Assembly (NCBI GenBank): GCA_030655735.1
Contig: JAUSPK010000183.1
Coordinates: 1-44,331, forward strand
Reading direction: 5' to 3'
DNA from: Syntrophales bacterium
GTDB taxonomy: Bacteria > Desulfobacterota > Syntrophia > Syntrophales > UBA2210
DNA length: 44,331 nucleotides
The first letter of the stretch is position 1; each line of letters begins with the position of its first letter. The notes under the pieces are model-generated. The model was not told where the DNA came from, searched no databases, and worked only from the letters and a program-made list of their open reading frames with translations. Positions 15,519 to 25,300 of this stretch are shown here, piece after piece. A program made the translations under genes and the position numbers.

Positions 15519-18500
15519 ATGTTATCGAAATTTTTTCTGGAACGTCCGGTGTTCGCCTGGGTCATCGCTATCATCATCATGGCCGCCGGCGGTCTAGCGA
15601 TCTACAATCTGCCCATCTCTCAGTATCCCCCAATCGCTCCGCCGACCATCTCCCTGTCTGCCGCCTACCCGGGGGCCTCGGCCGAGACCGTGGAAAACAG
15701 CGTGACCCAGATCATCGAGCAGAAGATGACCGGCTTCGAGAATCTGCTGTATATGTCGGCGACCAGCGACTCGGCGGGCACCTGCCGTATCGATCTGACC
15801 TTTGAGGCCGGAACCGACCCGGACATCGCGTGGACGCAGGTCCAGAACAAGCTCCAACTTGCCATGTCGAGCCTCCCCGACGTGGTTCAGAAACAGGGAG
15901 TCAGCGTTCGCAAATCCACCCAAAACTACCTCCTGTTCGTGGGGTTGATCTCGGAAGACGGCAGCATGGACGGCAAGGATCTGAGGGACTACGCCAAATC
16001 CAACATGGAGAGTATCCTGGCCCGGGTGCCGGGGGTGGGCGAGGTTGAGGTCTTCGGCGCCGGGTATGCCATGCGTGTCTGGCTCGATCCCGACAAACTG
16101 ACGGCATATCGTCTTACGGTGCAAGAGGTGATCGCGGCGCTCAAGGCCTACAACGTGGAAATCTCAGCCGGGCAGTTGGGAGGGGTCCCCGCGGTGAAAG
16201 GCCAGCGCCTGAACGCCTCCATCGTCGTCCAGAATATGCTCAAGACGCCCGACGAGTTCGCTGCCATCCCCATTCGAATTAATCCGGACGGCTCCGTCGT
16301 GAGAATCGGCGATGTGGGCCGGACGGAACTGGGGACCGAGTACTACGATGTCGAGACCGCCTATAACGGAATGCCCATCGCGGGGATCGCCGTACGGCAG
16401 GCGGCCGGTGCCAACGCCCTGGATGTGGCCAACGCCGTCAAGGCAAAGATGGCGGAGATGCTCCGGTTCTTGCCCGCAAGCATGAAGGTCGTCTACCCCA
16501 TGGACAGCACCCTCTTCATCAAGGTGGCCATCAATGAGGTGGTGAAGACCCTCTTCGAGGCGATCCTCTTGGTTTTCCTGGTTATGTGGCTGTTCCTGGG
16601 CAATATGCGGGCCACGCTGATCCCGACGATCGCGGTCCCCGTCGTGATCCTGGGGACCTTCGCGATGCTGGGAGTCTTCGGTTTTTCAATCAACATGCTG
16701 ACCATGTTCGCCATGGTGCTGGCCATCGGCCTTCTTGTGGACGACGCCATCGTGGTGGTGGAAAATGTCGAGCGGATCATGGCCGAGGAAGGACTCCCCC
16801 CTCGGGAGGCCACGGCCAAGTCCATGGAACAGATCACCAGTGCCCTCATCGGCATCGGGCTGGTGCTCTCGGCGGTCTTCGGCCCCATGGCGTTTTTCCC
16901 CGGCTCCACCGGCGTCATCTACCGCCAGTTCTCCGTGACCATCATCGCTTCCATGCTCCTGTCGGTGGCCGTGGCATTGATCCTGACGCCGGTCCTCTGC
17001 GCCGCGCTTCTCAAACCGGTCAAGGCCGGCCATGAGCCGGCTGAAAACGCGATCTTCTTCCTGCGTCCCTTTTTCCTATGGTTCGATCGCATGTTCTTCG
17101 GAATCAGAGACCGATATGTTCGGCTTGTCGGACATTCCCTTGCCAGGAAATTCCGCTACCTGATCATTTTCCTTCTGATCGTGACGGGCATGGGTTTTCT
17201 GTACCTCCACATGCCTACCGCCTATCTGCCCGATGAAGACCAGGGGACGCTGTTCGCCCAGGTAATCCTCCCGAGCGGCTCGACGCTGGAACAGACCCAG
17301 ACGGTCTCGAAGCAGATCGAAGCCTATTTTCATGAAAAGGAAAAAGAAGCGGTGTTGTCTACCTTCATCATTTCCGGCTATGGTTTTTCCGGGAGGGCAC
17401 AGAATAACGGCATGGTGTTCATCAAGCTGAAGGACTGGGAACTCCGCGACCGGGACGATCTGAGAGTCAAGGCAGTCGCCGGGCGGGCGACGAAAGCCCT
17501 TGCAAGTATCCGGGGTGCCATGGTCTTTGCCTTCCCCCCTCCTGCCGTTCCCGAGCTGGGCATGGCCAAGGGGTTCGATTTTCAGCTGCTCGACCGAGGG
17601 GGGCTCGGACACGAGAAGCTCATGGAGGCTCAATACCAGCTCCTCGACATAGCGGCAAAAGACCCGAGACTGACTTCCGTCCGGCCCAACAGCATGAAGG
17701 ACGTGTCGGAATACCGCATCGACGTGGACTGGGAGAAGGCGGGCGCTTTGGGGGTCCCCATCACCTCTATCCACCATACGATCTCGGCGGCCTTCGGGGG
17801 TTCCTATGTCAACGACTTTGTTCAGGGGGGCAGGGTCAAAAAGGTATACGTCCAGGCGGACGCCCCCTACCGTATGTTGCCCAAGGACCTTGAAAAACTT
17901 TACGTCCGGAATACGGCCGGGATGATGGTCCCCTTTTCCTCCTTCGCCTCCGGCCGGTGGACCTCCGGTCCTCCCAGGCTGGCGCGCTTCAACGGTTCTC
18001 CTTCCATCAACATCTGGGGGGAGCCGGCACCGGGGAGAAGCTCGGGAGAGGCCATGCAGGCCATGGAGGAGGCGGTTGGAAAACTGCCTAGTGGTATCGG
18101 TTTCGACTGGGCCAGCCTCTCCTACCAGGAAAAGATGTCGAGTACGCAGGCGCCGCTCCTGTACGCGTTCTCCATATTCGTGGTCTTTCTGTGCCTGGCG
18201 GCACTGTACGAGAGCTGGACTATTCCGATCTCGATCCTGCTGATCCTCCCCCTTGGTGTTATCGGGGGCATCATCGCCACGAGCATGCTGGGGCTGGCCA
18301 ACGACATATATTTCCAGATCGGTCTTCTGACCACACTGGGTCTGGCCACAAAGAATGCCATCCTGATCGTCCAGTTCGCCAAGGCCGGACTGGAAAAAGG
18401 CATGGGGCTTATCGAAGCCACCCTGGAGGGGGCAAAGCTCAGATTTCGCCCGATCATCATGACCTCACTCGCCTTCGGTTTCGGGGTTCTGCCCCTTTCC

Positions 18501-18692
18501 ATCAGTACCGGTGCCGGAGCAGGGGCCATGAACGCCATCGGTACCAGCGTATTGGGGGGGATGGTGACCGCCACCGTCCTGGTGATTATTTTTGCGCCCC
18601 TCTTCTATGTCTTGATCGAAAAGCTCTTCGGCAAGCAAAGGAAACGTGAATCAGCCGAAACGGCCGATGTAAATCCATCGGAGGACCAATAA
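15519..18692 (+). CDS. RND multidrug efflux transporter, AcrB/HAE1 family
   Basis: A 1057-aa inner-membrane proton/drug antiporter. It opens with MLSKFFLERPVFAWVIAIII (TM1), typical of HAE1 pumps, and has the two large periplasmic loops and 12 membrane helices expected. The proton-relay residues are conserved: Asp408-Asp409 in GLLVDDAIVVVENVERI (TM4) and Lys945 in LATKNAILIVQFAK (TM10). Translation probably starts at ATG 15519, six bases after GGAGG, rather than at the in-frame GTG three bases earlier. Together with the adaptor and the OMF channel it should export hydrophobic compounds. Substrates are unknown. Confidence 0.96.
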   Translation: MLSKFFLERPVFAWVIAIIIMAAGGLAIYNLPISQYPPIAPPTISLSAAYPGASAETVENSVTQIIEQKMTGFENLLYMSATSDSAGTCRIDLTFEAGTDPDIAWTQVQNKLQLAMSSLPDVVQKQGVSVRKSTQNYLLFVGLISEDGSMDGKDLRDYAKSNMESILARVPGVGEVEVFGAGYAMRVWLDPDKLTAYRLTVQEVIAALKAYNVEISAGQLGGVPAVKGQRLNASIVVQNMLKTPDEFAAIPIRINPDGSVVRIGDVGRTELGTEYYDVETAYNGMPIAGIAVRQAAGANALDVANAVKAKMAEMLRFLPASMKVVYPMDSTLFIKVAINEVVKTLFEAILLVFLVMWLFLGNMRATLIPTIAVPVVILGTFAMLGVFGFSINMLTMFAMVLAIGLLVDDAIVVVENVERIMAEEGLPPREATAKSMEQITSALIGIGLVLSAVFGPMAFFPGSTGVIYRQFSVTIIASMLLSVAVALILTPVLCAALLKPVKAGHEPAENAIFFLRPFFLWFDRMFFGIRDRYVRLVGHSLARKFRYLIIFLLIVTGMGFLYLHMPTAYLPDEDQGTLFAQVILPSGSTLEQTQTVSKQIEAYFHEKEKEAVLSTFIISGYGFSGRAQNNGMVFIKLKDWELRDRDDLRVKAVAGRATKALASIRGAMVFAFPPPAVPELGMAKGFDFQLLDRGGLGHEKLMEAQYQLLDIAAKDPRLTSVRPNSMKDVSEYRIDVDWEKAGALGVPITSIHHTISAAFGGSYVNDFVQGGRVKKVYVQADAPYRMLPKDLEKLYVRNTAGMMVPFSSFASGRWTSGPPRLARFNGSPSINIWGEPAPGRSSGEAMQAMEEAVGKLPSGIGFDWASLSYQEKMSSTQAPLLYAFSIFVVFLCLAALYESWTIPISILLILPLGVIGGIIATSMLGLANDIYFQIGLLTTLGLATKNAILIVQFAKAGLEKGMGLIEATLEGAKLRFRPIIMTSLAFGFGVLPLSISTGAGAGAMNAIGTSVLGGMVTATVLVIIFAPLFYVLIEKLFGKQRKRESAETADVNPSEDQ

Positions 18693-18693
18693 T

Positions 18694-20109
18694 ATGAATA
18701 GAAACTTGTTTCTTCTACTGGGTGTGATCGTCTTTTCCCTGGGCGGCTGCTCCCTGGCCCCGGAATACAAAAGGCCCGAGGCTCCGATTCCTGCGGATTG
18801 GTCCAGCACCGCTGCCTACAGGGAGCCCGAGGCCTCAACCGGCACCCCGGTCCAGGTCGTGCCGGAGCTGAGGTGGCGGGAGTTCTTTGCCGATGAACGC
18901 CTTCAAAAAATTCTCGAGATTGCCTTGAGCAACAACCGCGATCTGCGCCTCGCGGCCTTGACTGTTGAAAGGGCACGGGCGCTTTACGGCATTCAAAGGG
19001 CGCAGCTGCTGCCGACGGTAGATGCGGTCGGGAGCGGAAGCAGGGAACGCGTACCTGCCGATCTTTCTTCTACCGGGAGCGCTGTGATCTCCGAAAAATA
19101 CGGTGTCAATCTCGGCATCACTTCCTGGGAGATCGACTTTTTCGGTCGTATTCGCAACCTGAAAGATCGGGCGCTGGAAGAATACCTCGCCACGGATCAG
19201 GCCCGCAGCAGTGCGCAAATTTCGCTGGTATCCGCGGTAGCAGGGGCGTATCTGGCCCTGGCTGCGGACCGGGAAGTCCTCACACTTGCGCGGTCCACGA
19301 TGGAAACACAGCAGGCCGCCTACGATTTGATGCAAAAACGTTACGATGTCGGAATCGTGAACGAACTGGAACTACGCCGATCCCAAACACAGGTTGATGC
19401 GGCCCGCGGGGACCTCGCCCGCTACATCCAACAGGTGGCGAAAGATGAAAACGCCTTGAACCTTTTACTTGGTTCACCGGCGCCGAGCAACCTGTTACCG
19501 GTTGATTTGAGCAGTGTCATTCTTCCAAGAAAGATTTCTCCCGGTATGAGCTCCGAGGTTCTTCTCCTCCGCCCCGACATCCTTCAAGCCGAACACCGAC
19601 TTAAAGGGGCCTATGCCAACATCGGTGCCGCCCGTGCTGCTTTCTTCCCCCGCATCTCCCTGACGACCGCCATCGGAACTGCAAGCGCCGATCTGTCGGG
19701 GCTCTTTAAAGACGGATCGAGTACGTGGAGTTTCGCGCCGCGGGTTGCCATACCGATTTTTGATGCCCGCACGTGGTCGGCATACAGGGTGACCAAAGTA
19801 GACAGGGAAATCGCCTTGGCCCAATACGAGAAGGCCATTCAAACGGCCTTCAGAGAAGTGGCCGACACCCTTGCCGAGCGGGGCACGATAGATCAGCAGA
19901 TAGCGGCGCAACAATCCCTGGTACATGCCGTTGCGGAAACCTATCGCCTCTCAAATAAACGCTATGCAAAGGGGATTGACAGCTACCTGGGCGTCCTTGA
20001 TGCGCAGCGATCTCTTTATGCAGCGCAGCAGGGGATCATTGCGCTCCGCCTGGCCAGACTTGCCAACCAGGTGATGCTGTACGCGGTACTGGGTGGAGGG
20101 AGTGAATAA
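18694..20109 (+). CDS. RND efflux outer membrane lipoprotein, NodT/OprM family
   Basis: A 471-aa outer membrane factor forming the exit duct of the tripartite pump. The signal peptide ends in lipobox SLGGC (Cys19), and the mature start LAPEYKRPEAPIPADW is typical of NodT-family channels. Two internally similar halves with long helices follow, for example LEIALSNNRDLRLAALTVERARALYGI early and EHRLKGAYANIGAARAAFFPRISLT later. CGGAGG precedes the ATG, which lies 1 bp after the pump stop codon, so translation is probably coupled. A GC-rich stem at 20161-20185 follows the gene. Confidence 0.94.
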   Translation: MNRNLFLLLGVIVFSLGGCSLAPEYKRPEAPIPADWSSTAAYREPEASTGTPVQVVPELRWREFFADERLQKILEIALSNNRDLRLAALTVERARALYGIQRAQLLPTVDAVGSGSRERVPADLSSTGSAVISEKYGVNLGITSWEIDFFGRIRNLKDRALEEYLATDQARSSAQISLVSAVAGAYLALAADREVLTLARSTMETQQAAYDLMQKRYDVGIVNELELRRSQTQVDAARGDLARYIQQVAKDENALNLLLGSPAPSNLLPVDLSSVILPRKISPGMSSEVLLLRPDILQAEHRLKGAYANIGAARAAFFPRISLTTAIGTASADLSGLFKDGSSTWSFAPRVAIPIFDARTWSAYRVTKVDREIALAQYEKAIQTAFREVADTLAERGTIDQQIAAQQSLVHAVAETYRLSNKRYAKGIDSYLGVLDAQRSLYAAQQGIIALRLARLANQVMLYAVLGGGSE

Positions 20110-20160
20110 TTCTCCCCGCTTACGGTAACCGACCAGGGGCAGGGAACAATACGGCGCTTT

Positions 20161-20185
20161 GGACGGGCCGGAAACCGCCCCGTCC
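20161..20185. terminator. Possible bidirectional terminator after the RND operon
   Basis: GGACGGG (20161-20167) pairs with CCCGTCC (20179-20185) around an 11-nt loop, between the convergent OMF and transglycosylase genes. T-runs on either side are short, so efficiency is doubtful. Confidence 0.45.
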
Positions 20186-20193
20186 TTCATCCG

Positions 20194-20787
20194 TTATACC
20201 CTGTCGGGCCCCGTCTTATAGCGGTTGTAGTAGGAGAAGACCTTCTTGATGTAGAAGTGTGTGGTCTTGAATGGTGGTATACCCTTATATTCCCTGACCT
20301 TTCTGCTTCCGGCGTTGTATGCCGCGAGGGCCATACTGACGTCTCCGTCGAACCGGTCGAGGAGCCGTTTAAAGTATCTAACCCCGCCGTGTATGTTATG
20401 CTCAGGATTAAAGCTGTCCTCCACACCGAGGGCCTTTGCTGTTGCGGGCATGAGCTGCATGAGCCCGCGTGCGCCTCTCCTGGAGATAGCCTTGGGATTG
20501 TAGCTCGATTCCGCCATGATGATGGCCTGTATCAGCGCAGGCTCTACTCCATAGCGATCCGATGCCTCTTGTATAATAGCAAAGAAGCGGGGGTCGACCT
20601 CTCCCGATGAAGAACTTCCCGGTGATTGAAAGGTGGGGGCTGAAGAGACTACTTCACCACTCGATATTTGAAAATGATTGTAACTGCTGAATATCTCTGG
20701 AGAAATTAAAAGCACAACCGTTCCGATGATAAATGCCATCCGGCGCATCGAAGCGGTGTGCCGGCGTAACGGCAAATCCTCGTTCAC
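20194..20787 (-). CDS. Membrane-anchored or exported lytic transglycosylase (SLT domain)
   Basis: A 197-aa peptidoglycan lytic transglycosylase. A short N-terminal hydrophobic segment (about residues 16-35) serves as signal or anchor, then a Ser-rich linker leads to the SLT domain from residue 65. Catalytic Glu93 in IIMAESSYNPKAIS, GLMQLMP (108-114) and AAYNAG (155-160) are the family signatures. It cleaves the glycan strand between MurNAc and GlcNAc with anhydro-ring formation. The start is GTG, fixed by a perfect AGGAGG six bases upstream. A promoter candidate lies at 20831-20859. The gene stands alone, convergent with the efflux operon. Confidence 0.92.
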   Translation of the reverse strand: MNEDLPLRRHTASMRRMAFIIGTVVLLISPEIFSSYNHFQISSGEVVSSAPTFQSPGSSSSGEVDPRFFAIIQEASDRYGVEPALIQAIIMAESSYNPKAISRRGARGLMQLMPATAKALGVEDSFNPEHNIHGGVRYFKRLLDRFDGDVSMALAAYNAGSRKVREYKGIPPFKTTHFYIKKVFSYYNRYKTGPDRV

Positions 20788-20830
20788 GATAACCTCCTGT
20801 AATAACCGAACAGGCCCTTATTTGGTGGCG

Positions 20831-20859
20831 AGGGTAAAGGAATAGGAGTGATATGTCAA
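20831..20859 (-). promoter_or_regulatory. Putative promoter for the lytic transglycosylase gene
   Basis: On the minus strand a perfect TTGACA (20854-20859) is followed after 17 bp by TACCCT (20831-20836). The -35 is ideal and the -10 poor (TA and final T only). It lies in the 113-bp gap between hisF and this gene, so the transglycosylase is probably not part of the his/pyrG transcription unit. Confidence 0.4.
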
Positions 20860-20900
20860 GAAAAAAATGCCTATTTTATGGGAACAACGAGTAATATCGG

Positions 20901-21680
20901 CTAGATAAATGTGCGTACGGGGACGCCTTTTTGCGCCAGATATTCCTTGATTTGGGCCACGGTATAGCGCTGGTAATGGACCATTGAGGCAATGAGTGCC
21001 GCATCTGCGCCCGATGAGTTGAAGACATCATACAGGTGCTGGGGCTCTCCCGCGCCTCCGGACGCGATGACCGGGATAGAAACGGCTTCGGAGAGGAGAG
21101 AGGTCAGGATGAGTTCATACCCCGCGTTCGTGCCGTCCGCGTCGATTGAATTGAGACATATCTCGCCGGCCCCCAGGTCTTGGGCCCGCCGGGCCCACTG
21201 GATGGCATCCATCGCCACCGGCGTTCTCCCGCCATGTATGTATACCTCGTACCCGGAGGGGATAGACGGGGTCTTTTCCACCCTCTTCGCGTCCATCCCC
21301 AGGACGATGCACTGGCTCCCGAATGCTTTGGCTCCCTTGTAGATGAGATCAGGATCCTCGACGGCGGCGGTATTGATGCTGATCTTTTCAGCCCCGGCGG
21401 CCAGGACGCGGTGCATGTCATCCAGGGAGCGTATACCCCCCCCCACCGAGAAGGGGATGAAGATCTCTTTTGCCACGTTCTCGACCACGTCTATAATGAT
21501 ATCCCTTTTATCGGATGAGGCGGTGATGTCGTAGAAGACCAGTTCATCCACGCCCTGTTCGTAATACTGGGCCGCCATGGCAACCGGGTCGCCTATATCG
21601 ACATTCCTCTTGAATTTGATGCCCTTGGTCGTTTTCCCCTCTCTGACATCCAGGCAGATGATGATTCTCTTACTCAGCAT
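20901..21680 (-). CDS. hisF: Imidazole glycerol phosphate synthase cyclase subunit
   Basis: A 259-aa (beta/alpha)8 HisF. With ammonia from HisH it converts PRFAR to imidazole glycerol phosphate and AICAR. Both catalytic aspartates are present (Asp11 in CLDVREGK, Asp130 in GMDAKR), as are FSVGGGIRS, SINTAAVEDP, SIDADGTNAGYE and IASGGAG. The first loop reads LDVREGKTTKGIKF instead of the commoner VDxGR form. It starts two bases after the hisH stop. No other his genes are in the window; the pair sits in a glutamine-use cluster rather than a his operon. Confidence 0.93.
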   Translation of the reverse strand: MLSKRIIICLDVREGKTTKGIKFKRNVDIGDPVAMAAQYYEQGVDELVFYDITASSDKRDIIIDVVENVAKEIFIPFSVGGGIRSLDDMHRVLAAGAEKISINTAAVEDPDLIYKGAKAFGSQCIVLGMDAKRVEKTPSIPSGYEVYIHGGRTPVAMDAIQWARRAQDLGAGEICLNSIDADGTNAGYELILTSLLSEAVSIPVIASGGAGEPQHLYDVFNSSGADAALIASMVHYQRYTVAQIKEYLAQKGVPVRTFI

Positions 21681-21682
21681 AT

Positions 21683-22297
21683 CTATTCCCTGCCGTTCCA
21701 GCTGCAGAAGTTTTTCAATATCTGCAGACCGTGCCGGCCGCTCTTTTCGAGGTGAAATTGTGTCGCTATGACGTTACCGTGGCCGATTATAGACGCAAAT
21801 ATGAGACCGTAGTCGGTCGTCGCTATGATATCCTCCTGCTTTTCAGGCGCGGGGTAGTACGAGTGAACAAAATAGAACTGTGCCCTCGCGTCCACTCCCT
21901 CGAGGAGGGGATGGGAGCGTGCAATGGATATATCGTTCCACCCCATATGCGGAATCTTGATGCCCTCGGATCGGAACCGCTTCGCCGTGCCGGGGATTAT
22001 CCCCAGGCAGGGAGTGCCGTTATCTTCTTCACTTTCCCCCAGTATAATCTGTGCGCCCAGGCATATTCCGAGGAAGGGCTTCCCCTGCTCGATGGTCTCG
22101 CGGATCACGCCGTCAAGGCCTTCGCGCCGTATGATCTCCATCGCCTCTCCCGCGGCACCGACGCCCGGGAATATCACCCGTTCGGATGCAAGGATCTCAT
22201 CGTGCTGTTTGGTGATCCGGCACTCTACACCGATGTGTCTCAGTGCCCGTGCAACCGACGTCAGATTTCCCGCCTCATAATCGATAATAGCAATCAT
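21683..22297 (-). CDS. hisH: Imidazole glycerol phosphate synthase glutaminase subunit
   Basis: A 204-aa class-I (triad) glutamine amidotransferase that supplies ammonia to HisF. The nucleophile is Cys79 in GICLGAQ and the His-Glu pair is His182/Glu184 in QFHLEKS, where most HisH proteins have QFHPEKS. The N-terminus IAIIDYEAGNLTSVARAL is typical. It lies 3 bp after the GlmS-like gene and 2 bp before hisF, so it is tightly co-transcribed. A role in nucleotide-sugar amidation (as in WbuY/WbuZ pairs) is an alternative, but the conserved HisF catalytic residues favour histidine synthesis. Confidence 0.93.
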   Translation of the reverse strand: MIAIIDYEAGNLTSVARALRHIGVECRITKQHDEILASERVIFPGVGAAGEAMEIIRREGLDGVIRETIEQGKPFLGICLGAQIILGESEEDNGTPCLGIIPGTAKRFRSEGIKIPHMGWNDISIARSHPLLEGVDARAQFYFVHSYYPAPEKQEDIIATTDYGLIFASIIGHGNVIATQFHLEKSGRHGLQILKNFCSWNGRE

Positions 22298-22300
22298 TGT

Positions 22301-25300
22301 TTATTTGCCGTTTTCCAGGGAGTTCATGATGGCCTCCGCGATGACGTTGATTCCTTCACCCAGAAGAAATGCAACGGGGAGGGGGTCGAGATACTCGTCG
22401 TTCCACGAAACGTTGTATTCGTTGATGATATCCCTGATCTGGCCCAACTTGTCGCCGAGGACTGCTTTCTTCTCTGATGAGCTCAGGGCCTCTTTAAAGA
22501 TTATGTGGAGAAGCAGTATCTTGTCTATGAAGGCCTCCCCTTCGATGAGCGAGATAATAACAAGTGGCGCGTGATCGGATTTCCCGAGCCCCGCGTACAC
22601 GTCCCTGGTACTCACTATCGTTTTCTTCGCGCCGCTGAGCGGGATCGAAGTCTCCGCCCGTGACTTCATATGGAGAGAGATACCCCCTCTCTTCTCGATC
22701 AATATGGTGGTCGCCTCTGTCGGCGTTCCTTCATCGTCAAGGCCATCTATGGCATACAGCGTGTAGCCCCGTACATCGGAAATGACCTTCTGTAGCCTCC
22801 CGATGGTGAGGCCGCCCCTGCTTGTCAGGTTGTCGGGCGAGAAGCCGAGGTCCTTCAGCGAATCGAAGATCACACCCCGTGCGGCCTCCTCTTTTCTGCT
22901 GGTCCCTACCGTGACCGTTTTTGCCTGGTGCCTGATTGCGTCTATGGGCCTCGCCAGTTCATCGATGGCCCTGCCGAGGGAGATGTCCAGCATGTCGAGG
23001 GGCGAAGAAGAAACCTGCTTTTCCTTGAAGTCTATACGAAACTCTTCGAGGGGCAGTTTCCCTGAGGCGTATTTGAGCAGGAGTGTGATATCCGATGCCA
23101 CATCAACCCCCAGGGATGAAAAAGATCCAAGGTTTTTGCGGGCATGAAAGGGTGCAGAAAACTCGTCTATCAATTTGTGAAGACCGGGATCTGTCAGCTT
23201 TTCAACGAGAAGACCTTCCTTCGCGTCCAGTTCATCTGTCTTGAGCAGCAGCCTCTTCCTGAAGTCGCGGATAAACTCCCCGTCTTCATTGATGGTGCAG
23301 GCCGCATAATAGCCCCACAGATGTCCGGCCAGGGTGTTCAGGATGACGGACGTCGGAAAGGATGCCTTCGGCACGTGGATCACCGAATCAGCGATGCCGT
23401 CAAAGGCCGTCTCACCTTTGTCCGCGATGACAACCACCGAAGCGGCGTGTGCCTTGAAGATCAAAACCTCCTTGGCGATATCCGCTAGCACATAGTCCGG
23501 TGTCCCGGCGACGCACGCAATGATAAGAGGTTCCGAAGAGAGATCGATATGCTTTTTGTCCTCGACGATATCCGATGAGATCGTCTTGTAACACAGCTCG
23601 CTCAGCTTGATCCGTATCTCGTCCGCGGCAACCTTGTTTGGGCCGCTCCCCACAACCGCCCAGTATCTCTTCCTCCCGGCAAGCGCGCGGGCGGTTTCCC
23701 ATACATGTTCTTTCCCCGCAATCACGAGGTTCATCGCGTCGGGGGCCTTTTTGAGGCTCTCCAATACCCCGGCCGTCAGGTCATCCGGCAGGGTGCCGAG
23801 GGTCTGGGCCAGATAGAGGGCCAGGACATATCCAGCAACGATCTGGGAATAAAATGCCTTTGTCGACGCCACGGACATCTCTATGTCCCGCCCGTCGCTT
23901 GTATAAAAGACGCCGTCCGCCACATGGGTGATATCAGACTGTCTCCGGTTGACGATGGCGATCAGGTGCGCCCCCCGCTCCTTTGCCATGGCCACGGCCC
24001 TGTTGGTGTCGGTCGTTGTCCCGGATTGTGTCACCGCGATAACGAGTGTGTCCTTCATGTCTTCTTCGAGATAGAACCCGCTCAATTCAGATGCCGTCTT
24101 AGCCTCGATCGCGATGCCCAGGCCCTTTATATATGTTGAGAATGCCCCGGCGATCGCCGCGCCCGCCACAGCCGCCGTCCCCTGTCCTATCACGAAAATA
24201 TTTCGTATATCTCCCCGCGAAAGGGCACCCTTCAACCTCTGGGGGATGATATCATCCCCCAGATTGAAGGTTACCTTCGCCTTCCCGTTTCCACTGTAAT
24301 CAATATGGTGTTTGCCCCGCAGGGTCTTTTTGACAGACAAGGGCGCGTCCGTGATTTCCTTCAGGAGAAAGTGGGGATATCCTTTGCGGTCGATATCCCT
24401 CGTGGTGATCTGGGCCCTCTGGATCTTTTCATTCCCGCCTTCGAGGGGGTGCCCGTCATAACAGGATGCATGTCTCCCGCCGCCATCCTCCAGCACATAG
24501 AGCTGGCCCTTTGTCTCGGGCCTGCCGGGTATCCGTTCGACCTCCCCATCCATCTTGATGAAGCGAGGGGTGAGTTCCACGAGTCCGTACACCTCCGAAG
24601 AGAACATGTACTGGTTGTCGCACAGACCGATATAGAGCGACTGGCCGCTCCCCCTCAGTGCGAGGAAGACCTTCCCCGGTTCCAGGTTGCTCTGCATGGC
24701 GATGGCGTGAGATCCCTCAAAATCGTTCAGGGCCAGACGGAACGCCTTCTGAAGATCGCACCCCTCATAAAGATATTTTTCTATCTGAAGGGCGATGATC
24801 TTGGTGTCCGTGGTTACCCGGTGATCTATGAGCTCCGCCCCGTCTGCCTCGATTGATGTCCGAAGAGAGCGGTAGTTGTCTATATCTCCGTTGAGCGCGG
24901 CATGGATCGCCCAGTTGCCGGAGCCGTAGTGGGGATACTTCTTGACGGAGAGCGGGATTCCGGACGAGGTGTCAAGGCTATCTGCCAGGGTGAAATTGTT
25001 CACGGGATGGCAGTTTTCCACATTGATGGCCCCTACGGAGGCCCAGCGTGTGTGGGCGAGGAGCGTTTCATGCCCTGTCCCTCCAGTCATACATGCCCTG
25101 AGTATGTCGTCCGATTGGATCCTTTCCCTCAGATACCGAGTGTTTTCGCCCAAGGCCCCGGTGACGGAGGCCCGCTTGTAGGTAAAGGTCAGGAGCGGAT
25201 CGGTGCCTGAAGACAGGCCGGACAGGGTGATGGCGCCGTCCAGAAGGTCGCCGGGAGTCGTTCTCCTCAGGAAATCTTCATAGAGTCCACCGGCCTTCAG